Assembly (NCBI GenBank): GCA_947683425.1
Contig: CANTUQ010000043.1
Span: forward strand, 8,441,501-8,505,500
Direction of reading: 5' to 3'
Origin: Excoecaria cochinchinensis
Taxonomy: Eukaryota > Streptophyta > Magnoliopsida > Malpighiales > Euphorbiaceae
Length of the DNA stretch: 64,000 bases
The notes under the pieces were generated by a model. The model saw only the letters and a list, made by a program, of their open reading frames with translations, did not search any database and had not been told where the DNA came from. Every line of letters begins with the position of its first letter. Positions within the stretch are counted from its first letter, which is position 1. Below are positions 56,774 to 64,000 of the stretch, in pieces. The translations under genes and the position numbers were made by a program.

Positions 56774-58871
56774 TGTGACGCGCGCCGGACCCCGCAGCCG
56801 CCCCTCTGACCGCCCGCTTGAGGGCGATCAGGCAATTGAGGATCCGTTGGCAACTTGTAAAGACTTTTACAAGTGCATTTATTTTGGGCAACAAGGAGGT
56901 TTCATGGAGTCGCCACCCAATAGAACATTGGGAAAGTTTCTCTCGCCTCGGAGAGCCTAAGACTGCGCTTAGTATCCATTTTGGGCCAACCAGAGGCGTC
57001 TTGGAGGGTAAGCCTCTCGCCCTAAGGAGCCTAGGATTAACGTCAAAGTACCATAGCACAAGAGGTGTCTTGGACGTCATAGCTCCAATGAGTGATCGGA
57101 TAGAGCTCTCGCCTCTTTGAGCCCAAAGACGAGAGATGGGTTTGGGACTTCTCATCTATTTCTACCTTGATTATTTTATGATCAAATTTTAATTTTCATT
57201 AATTCGCTCTCTCTCCATGTGATGCAATTGAATCAAAGCGCATTTATTCACGTTTGGAAAGCGGTAAATGAATGAGTAAATAATGAAAGCAATAAATTAC
57301 AATAACACAAGGAGCGGAATACAACTCCCTTTTATAAATGTGCGATGCATACACAAATCGGGGCATTGCTTATTTTGAGGACTTTGGTCCTCGCATGCAT
57401 CATTATTAAAACGGATATTTCTATTGTGAGGGTTTTGTTGGATAAGAATAGGACATTGGGTCCTTGATTTCATGAAGCATTCAGTTTATTAAGTATAAAA
57501 CGTTTGGCCAATTTTTACATTAGCGAGAAGCACAATAATTTTTTCATATATAGGAGAAACAATAAATAAATGCATGAAATATAAAAGATAGGAAAATAGG
57601 GAACTAAACCAGGCGAACTTTCCAAATGCGGGGGAACTCCCTCAAGCTCCACCAAGTCTAAGAAATAGAAGCATATTCTCATAAAACAAGCCAAAGGGAT
57701 GTTAAAGTACAGAGGAAAAAGTTACAGATAAACATAAAAATTTGAGTGAACAATAAAGGGAAAAGAAAAAGGTTTGAAAACGTGGGATAGAACCCACCGA
57801 CGTGCTATACTGAATGACCGACGGGCATCGGTTAAGGTGACCAACACACCCATCGCTCACTCGAAAGAAGCCGTCTGTGATGGTGACCGACGGATTATGC
57901 TTAAAGACAACAGACGGGCGTCGGTCACAGCAGATGACCCATCGGTCACCTCTGTCCCAGAAAAATAGAAGCTTTTCAAGAATCAAAAAGATGAATTTTA
58001 CACAAATTCAAGAAAAATAGTAAATGAAATGAAAATAAGGACAAAAACAAATGTAATATCGAAAATGAAAGCAAAATAGGGGATAGAAAAGGGTCCAGAA
58101 TATTTACCCTCAGAACAACATTTTCGTTGGATTACTTGTTGTTGTATGGCTTCCCGCACGCTCCACGAGAAGACAAGATAAAAATCAAGAATGAGGAAAA
58201 TAGGTTGTTTCCTTCTTGATTTTTCTAAAAACTGAATTTTTGGAATCAAAACCTTAGGAAAAACCAATTAAATTTAGCTCCCTCTAATGGTTTGATTCTT
58301 GAATCGATTAAATCTTCTTAGAAATGTGTTTGTTGGAAGAGAGAGAAAATACGCGTGAATTTTGGCAGAATTTCCCCCTTTTAGAAATTTTTCCAACCCT
58401 TTTTATGAGTAAATTCAAAGCTTTTATAGGCCAGGCACGACTGACGGGCGTCTGTGGTGGCGACGGCCGTCGGAAGAATCCTAGTGACACAAGGATTCAT
58501 CCGACGGCCCTACCACTTTGATCGACGGGCGTTGGAAGAATCCTTCTGACACAAGGATTCATCCGACGGCTGCCACTTCGACCGACGGGCGTCGGAAGAA
58601 TCCTTCTGACACAAGGATTCATCCGATGATCCTGCATATCGACGGGATGGGCCCTGACCGACGGGCTAACCGCCCGTCGAGGAAAACAAACTTTTTTGGG
58701 CTTTAAAAACTCCCCGTTTTCTCCCCTTCTGCCTACGAAAGGTAAAAAGACTCGTTTCTCGTGGAGCATGGGATTAAAGCCTCCGAATCCAAACCGTTTG
58801 TACAGGCTCGGATGCCGATTTCATCATAGGGTAATCTCTGATCCGGACCGCTACGGGACACGGTGCTGACA
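56774..58871 (-). repeat. 5' LTR of the third Tat element
   Basis: It runs TGTCAGCACCGTGTCCC (58871) to GCGCGCGTCACA (56774), 2.10 kb. On the minus strand GTCAGT (58440-58445), 11 bp and TATAAAA (58422-58428) form the same promoter module as the inner element. A tripled hairpin unit lies at 58450-58640, and further GACGGGC motifs at 57795-57945. Confidence 0.9.
58450..58640 (-). repeat. Three tandem copies of a U3 hairpin unit
   Basis: Units of about 60-62 bp, each with GAATCCT and AGGATTC arms around TGACAC-type centres, flanked by GTCGG / CCGAC. The inner element has one copy (15762-15798). The frames at 58497-58769 are read out of this repeat. Confidence 0.85.
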
Positions 58872-60944
58872 ACTGCACAAGCACGTATAACAATATATAC
58901 ATATTATGCCAAGGTGTCATCGTAATATCAATACAAAAGTATAACATGTACAATTCAATCTTATCAAAACTAACATGCTCAAAGCACCATAACATTCTTA
59001 TTTACATATCACATAACTGAATCTTAACCATATCATGTCCACATGATGAACACAACTAATCCAAAAGCATTAATATGACATGCTCAAAATAATCATTCCA
59101 TCATCAATAGCATAAGCTAGATCATCACAAAAGCAAACAAGAAGAAGCTGAACTCTCACAAACTGTGGATATGGGTACAAAAGATACCGACGAAATTTAG
59201 TATCTAAAACAAAAGACATAAGTCAGAAAATATTTGAATAACCAAAGGTAACAAAAGAGACCGAAATCTCTAAGCAAAAGACCCATGTGAGTCTACTGAG
59301 CAGCTGCACTAAACCCTTTATAACCATGCTTATATATCCACTAACTTGACACTTCAGGCTCGCTGACACTCTAATTACTACAACACATATTCACATATCC
59401 AATTGCAATCACATCTCACTCAATTCATATACATGCTAAACAATCCAAGAAATATATATATAATTCCTACTAGCAAACACCTATGATATAAAAAATACAT
59501 ATTTAAACACATTCATATATTCATATCATGATGTTAAACATGAATTAGATAAGTTATAGGAACTTAAAGAGGAGTTCGGGTGCATTTCGGGAAGGATAAA
59601 CACACAAAAATACTCAAACTAGAGGGGGGTAAAGGTGGGAAATGAATCATGCCAACCATGGGATCAAAATGAAGAATAAAAGGCTAAATATGTGTTGTTC
59701 TGTCATGACGTCGCGACTATGTCGCGATCGCGACAGTAGCTCACCTCAGGAACCCTTCGAGACTGGTTTTCACTCAAAAGTTGTATCGCCTAACCAACCC
59801 TCTAGCCCTAATTTTTAGCCAAAGTGTCCTTAAAAATTGTTCCTTAGGAAGTTATATTTCAAATAGGACAAGTTACAGGTCATTTGGACATATAAAACAT
59901 AAGATAAGACCTAAACAATCTATACTATTCTAATGGACCCGCCTGAATAGAGACACTTACGTTATGGCATATTTTTGGGACATTTAGAGCCAGAATTAGG
60001 TCATAGAAATTTCAGGGACTTATATAGATATGGAAGTCATGGTTCTAATGAAATAGTAATCACTTAAATTGGAATTGTGAAACTCCACTTATGGACAAAA
60101 CATCACACGGAGGTTTGACACAATCTCAGCAGAGTTTTCCCCTAAAACTAGTGTTCATACATGGTCACTATATTTTACTCAAGGCAATTCAATTAACACT
60201 TCAACACAAATCCAATTTACATTTCAATTATATCAAATATCAATTAAACACATTAACATGGATCAATTGACCCAACATCATAATTTTACTACTCAAGCAA
60301 AAAAAATCAAAGGGCACACGATCCCTACCTCAAGAAGAGCAGCCGAGACACCCCAAATCAGATCTTGTCCTTGCCCTTTTCCTTTCTTCTAGCCTCAGCT
60401 TCTTGCAATATCGAAATCAAAACAAACTCTTAATCCATTTACTCAGCCAACGAACCACAAGAAGGGGTAGAAACATAAACACAAATCCAATACACTTACC
60501 TCTTAGTTCACACAGTAACCTCTTCAAACCATCCAATTATAGCAATAACATAACTTGAAGAATCATAAATCAGAATGAAGAAGGGAAGAAGAGAGAAGAA
60601 CCCATGAGAGAATGAGAGTGGTGAAGTAGAAAATCTTATTATTAGTGGAATGAGACAGATTTTCCCACTAACTTCAATACTTCTTGCATGTGGCTGCCTA
60701 GGTGGCAAGCTCACAGCAAGACACATGTCTAAAATCTGCCACATGTTCCACTCAATCACCTTTCCCACTTACTCCTTATCTCAATTCCCTATTAGTCCTT
60801 CCACTCAACTTCTTTTCTAATATTTAATTTACCTCTTCTATTAGGTCCTTAAATACTCTTAATCTTATTCTTGGTCCAATTCCTTGTACTCTTACTATAC
60901 AATTACACCATAAATCCTACTAGGGTGTAATTCGGGTTGTTACA
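58872..60944 (-). mobile_element. Tekay-like LTR, minus strand, 5' portion
   Basis: On the minus strand it starts TGTAACAACCCGAATTAC at 60944 and runs down to 58872, where the third Tat element begins. Donor-like AGGTAAGT near 60500, the palindrome TGTCGCGATCGCGACA near 59718-59733, and the TTATAAAGGG-type box near 59320. Its 3' part, with the double hairpin and the LTR end, is missing. Confidence 0.7.
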
Positions 60945-61244
60945 ATATATATGTGTACTTGTTGATTCTAGAATATGGAAATTTTATGATTCTTTTATTA
61001 TTGCGATGAAATAACTTTATGTTAATAAATAAGAAATTATAATTGTGTGTACATACATATGGATAAGAATATGATGTGCACGTGAAGAATAAGTGATAAC
61101 GCCAATTCTAATGTATTTATCCAACGAGCATGCCTAATAGTGAGTACAAAGCATGATAGTTATCATGAACCTTATTGTGCTTACAACATGCTTTATGTAT
61201 CTACTTGAACATTATGTTATTATATATTGTATTCTGCTTCCCCA

Positions 61245-61282
61245 CTAAGCTTTATCACTTAGCATGGATGTTTTATCCATGC
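61245..61282 (+). other. Conserved LTR double hairpin, copy 6, covarying
   Basis: Stem 1 is weakened (CTAAG / CTTAG only). Stem 2 is a perfect 8-bp GCATGGAT / ATCCATGC, where most other copies have CACGGG / CCCGTG: both arms changed together at two pairs. Confidence 0.72.
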
Positions 61283-61648
61283 AGGTGTCAGAAGATACTG
61301 TTTTGGAAGACAGTCTTGCATTGCCAACGGCCAACACATTAGGAACTGCTGTAAATATAGGATAGTATGTGATAAGTATAAGAATTGTATTGCTAGAAAA
61401 TATGTGTAATAAACTAAGTTTCCTATCAGTAAAATTATATTTTGTAAAGTGAATAATAAACAACGACTATAAGTGTTTTGTAATGCATTGCTTGGATTCT
61501 CGGTTTGTAATATAAATGTGATATTGAAATAAATTTATTAATTCGGAACTGTGTTTGTAAAAATGTTTTATGCGCATGTGTTTGTGTTGTAATAGTCCAT
61601 AGTCACAGTAGTAAATCTCTACAAGTTGTTAGGGGGTGTTACAGTGTA

Positions 61649-61982
61649 AACGTATTCTGAAAGTTTAATTTGGCTAATTTTTTTTTTTACACAGCAGCTA
61701 GGATTTTCGTACCACCGTGTGAAAGCATTCTGGATTGGCTATTTGGCTTTTGAGTTGTTTTACAAGGTGGTCATGGTTTTTTGACTGCCGTGCAGTATGT
61801 TTGACCACCATGTACAATAACCTTATCGCTCTGTAAAAGCATTCTAGATTGGCTATTTGGCTTTCGAGTTATTTTGCACAGTGGTCATGGTTCTCTGACC
61901 ACCGTATGGTAAGTTTGACCGCCGTGTAAAATAACCTCTTTTTAAATCATTTCACACGGGAGTCAGGGTTTTCTACCCATCG
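61649..61982. repeat. Array of imperfect inverted repeats
   Basis: At least four hairpin-like pairs of the type GGTGGTCA...TGACCACC or ACACGG...CCGTGT. Two larger units of about 117 bp start near 61719 and 61836 (shared AAAGCATTCTGGATTGGCTA, one base different). It continues the repeat at 47781-47815, separated by the solo LTR. It resembles the subterminal repeats of some plant DNA transposons, but I see no terminal repeat to name one. Confidence 0.6.
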
Positions 61983-62337
61983 TGTAACACCCCATTCCCA
62001 TCCACTCACATAGCTTCGCTATGGTAGTTGAGAATGGTTTCCACGATGCACATACCAACGTAACGTATACCCGAATATCGTCATACAACATCCTAAACCA
62101 ATTAATTTCGTTCACATGCAGCGGAAGACATTCATATTGCATACATAATCCCACATTATTCGATTAAATTACATCCCAAGTACAGAGTTATATAATAAAT
62201 ATTACATGCCAGAACGTTCACTAATTATATATTTTTAATGCACAATATCCAAAAACCTACACTAGGAATCGAAAACCTAATGTGTTGATAATCCAAAATG
62301 CGGCGACGTCCTTCGGATAACTTCACTGTTGAACCTA

Positions 62338-62374
62338 CACGGATCGAGAACCCGTGCTAAGCGATAACGCTTAG
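62338..62374 (-). other. Conserved LTR double hairpin, copy 7
   Basis: On the minus strand CTAAGCG / CGCTTAG, then CACGG / CCGTG extended by a G-T wobble. Confidence 0.7.
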
Positions 62375-62545
62375 TGGAGAAACAATAACAATATTCATAA
62401 TATTCATGCATATAGTTATATATAAATCATTTAGTAAATAATAGATACATGGCATCATTCATGTTTCATATGTAACATGCTTGCATTAGCATAATTAAGT
62501 ATGCTACTGGCACTCATAGAACTTATCAGGATGTTATATCAGCCG

Positions 62546-62547
<2 letters not shown>

Positions 62548-62610
<63 letters not shown>
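62548..62610. repeat. Long AT microsatellite
   Basis: About 63 bp of uninterrupted AT followed by CACACGTACA. It lies where the related LTRs carry shorter TA repeats. Confidence 0.95.
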
Positions 62611-62615
<5 letters not shown>

Positions 62616-64000
62616 GTACATATTCATGTTAGGCATAAAGCATCGCATTAACATTATCATATTACATAGCATCTATATATATACAATGTAGCATATTTAG
62701 TTATTGAGCTTTGCCTGCATTTCAATGACGCAAAAAATCGGGTATCGCATTAGTACTCAAGAGTACAATAACCACAATTGTATCCAAAGATACACAATTA
62801 TCGCATTGGTACCAGAAGGTACGAAAATAATCAATAAGATAACAATAATTAGCATCAACGAATCCAAAATTGGATTCAAGTCACACTAATGATTCCAAGC
62901 AATCGACGCATTTGGCTGCAACATTTAGACCCTATAGGCATGCCTATCTATCCACTACTTGACTTGTAGGCTAAATTATTAGTCCGGTTACTATTATTGT
63001 CATAACAAGTATAGCATTACAATAGCATTCAATTATACATCATCACATTGTTCATAACCGCTGAAGCTCACATTACAATTACTTCATCATGGCATATGCA
63101 TAAGACCATACATATATATATATATGTTATACATAAATATCATATATTTGTATCCATAATCACATACCTATAATAAAGATTGGAATCACTTACATGCCTA
63201 TACAACATTCACACATATTGATTTAACAAAATTTTGGTATTAAGGAAATCATTTCAAGCATTTTGGAGTGTCGCGCTCGGGACAGACTCAACCTTTCTCT
63301 TTTGTCGCGCTCGCAACGGTCATCATGCCCGCGACAAAACGCAGCCCCCTTGCCTCTATCACGCTCGCGCACTGGCGTGCCCCCGCGACGGAAGCCTATC
63401 ATGCAAAAAGAGCATTCTGTCGCGCTCGTGACCCTTGTCGTGCTCGCGACAAAATAGGAATTTCTCATTCCTTGCTCTCCAACCTTCACTTTCCATTTCC
63501 CCATTTAACACCCCTTTCACTTACAACTCCCATAGCTTATTCCCAACTCATTATTTAGCAACATGATCTATTAACCAACTATTTAATTACATGTTATGAG
63601 TTCAATAGTACTAGTCTTATCTATTTTCCTCACATATACTAGGAGTTATGGCCAATAGAGCTACACATGCTCCAATGGCCTACTATCACATATAATCTAA
63701 TTTGTGCCCCAATTTGAAGACCATACCATCGCAAATCCAACATAATTGTTTCCACACTTTATATTTAGTTCCTCTAAGTACAAGACTCTAATATCCCAAT
63801 GAAGATAGAGCTAAACATTGAAAGTTAACTACCCTATAATTCCAGTTTCCTTTAGCACATTTGGACATACTAAATTTACTAATTATAAGACACCCACTCA
63901 TTACACATGTTACTACCCAATACTCAACATTCTCTCGGCAAGGCCCATTCCATCATACATGAAATACACGGCATAAGCATAATTCAAATTCAAGGTATTG

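Larger units (their letters stand above)
48784..58871 (-). mobile_element. Third Tat element, 3'-truncated
   Basis: Same family as the inner element. 5' LTR 56774-58871, primer site, leader, gag, pol, spacer, and part of the antisense gene, ending abruptly at about 48784 inside that gene. The sense accessory gene, tandem array and 3' LTR are missing. It sits within a minus-strand Tekay-like LTR on its right (58872-60944). Confidence 0.85.
47816..61643 (+). mobile_element. Tekay-like solo LTR, split by a later insertion
   Basis: It starts TGTAATAACCCGAATTAC at 47816 and ends GGGGGTGTTACA at 61643, with a perfect target duplication GTGTA (47811-47815 and 61644-61648). The LTR itself is 47816-48783 plus 60945-61643, about 1.67 kb. 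The parts join sensibly by comparison with other LTRs: a donor-like site near the break, then the double hairpin at 61245. No internal region remains. Everything between is later insertion. Confidence 0.72.
61983..64000 (-). mobile_element. Tekay-like LTR, minus strand, runs off the window
   Basis: The plus strand begins TGTAACACCCCATTCCC, the reverse of an LTR 3' end. The double hairpin lies at 62338-62374, a long TA run at 62548-62610, and a CpG-rich palindromic block at 63266-63452 (GTCGCGCTCG, GTGCTCGCGAC). The order matches the other Tekay-like LTRs read backwards. No gene seen; the frames at 63223-63558 come from the CpG block. Confidence 0.65.

Noticed and set aside
60508..60768. 86-residue minus-strand frame in the LTR
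   Set aside because: It lies at an LTR place that encodes no matching protein in the related LTRs (47816-48783, 1-1139).

Overview
This window is plant nuclear heterochromatin made almost entirely of nested Ty3/gypsy LTR retrotransposons. I see no host protein gene, rRNA or tRNA gene. The plant assignment rests on Tat-lineage polyproteins with a second RNase H domain, Tat-type primer sites (TGGCGACTCYRCTGGGGAC), Tekay/Del-type LTRs (TGTAACA...TGTTACA with a TGGTATCAGAGC primer site), and AT-rich LTRs several kb long. The species cannot be named from this.

Layout. 1-7768 holds Tekay-like LTR fragments: an inverted piece (1-1139), an LTR remnant (1140-5220) split by a Tat solo LTR (2925-4961, TSD CTTAT), then an internally deleted mini-element (5221-7768 onward). 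A complete minus-strand Tat element (the outer element, 7769-38113, TSD GTGGG) is inserted in that mini-element's 3' LTR. Inside the outer element's gag-protease boundary sits a second complete Tat element on the plus strand (the inner element, 15406-32992, TSD CAACT). From 38119 the Tekay-like material resumes: an LTR remainder, an inverted LTR fragment, and a 39851-43974 derivative with a shortened gag and no pol. 43975-47780 is AT-rich and unassigned. 47816-61643 is a Tekay-like solo LTR (TSD GTGTA) invaded by a minus-strand LTR that carries a third, 3'-truncated Tat element (48784-58871). 61649-61982 is an array of small inverted repeats, and 61983-64000 is the end of another minus-strand LTR.

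Genes. Each Tat element reads gag, protease, reverse transcriptase, RNase H, a second RNase H, and integrase. All copies are dead, mostly through nonsense codons, with a few frameshifting or in-frame deletions. The inner element also carries about 6.3 kb between pol and the 3' LTR. This holds two divergent accessory genes: a spliced antisense gene (26414 down to 25044) and a sense gene with a leader intron (ATG 27588, stop 29480). Between them lies a compact two-way promoter (26415-26700). It uses the same module as the LTR promoter: a GTCGGT/ACCGAC motif, then 10-11 bp, then a TATA box. A copy of the antisense gene's second exon survives in the third Tat element. A codon comparison there shows 22 silent-only against 10 amino-acid-changing codons, so the antisense protein was probably under selection.

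Other points: a conserved pair of hairpins in the Tekay-like LTRs, with compensatory changes in one copy; a different CpG-rich palindrome cassette in each LTR family; and satellite-like tandem arrays just before the polypurine tracts. All alignments and counts were done by eye. Domain names come from recognised motifs, not searches.
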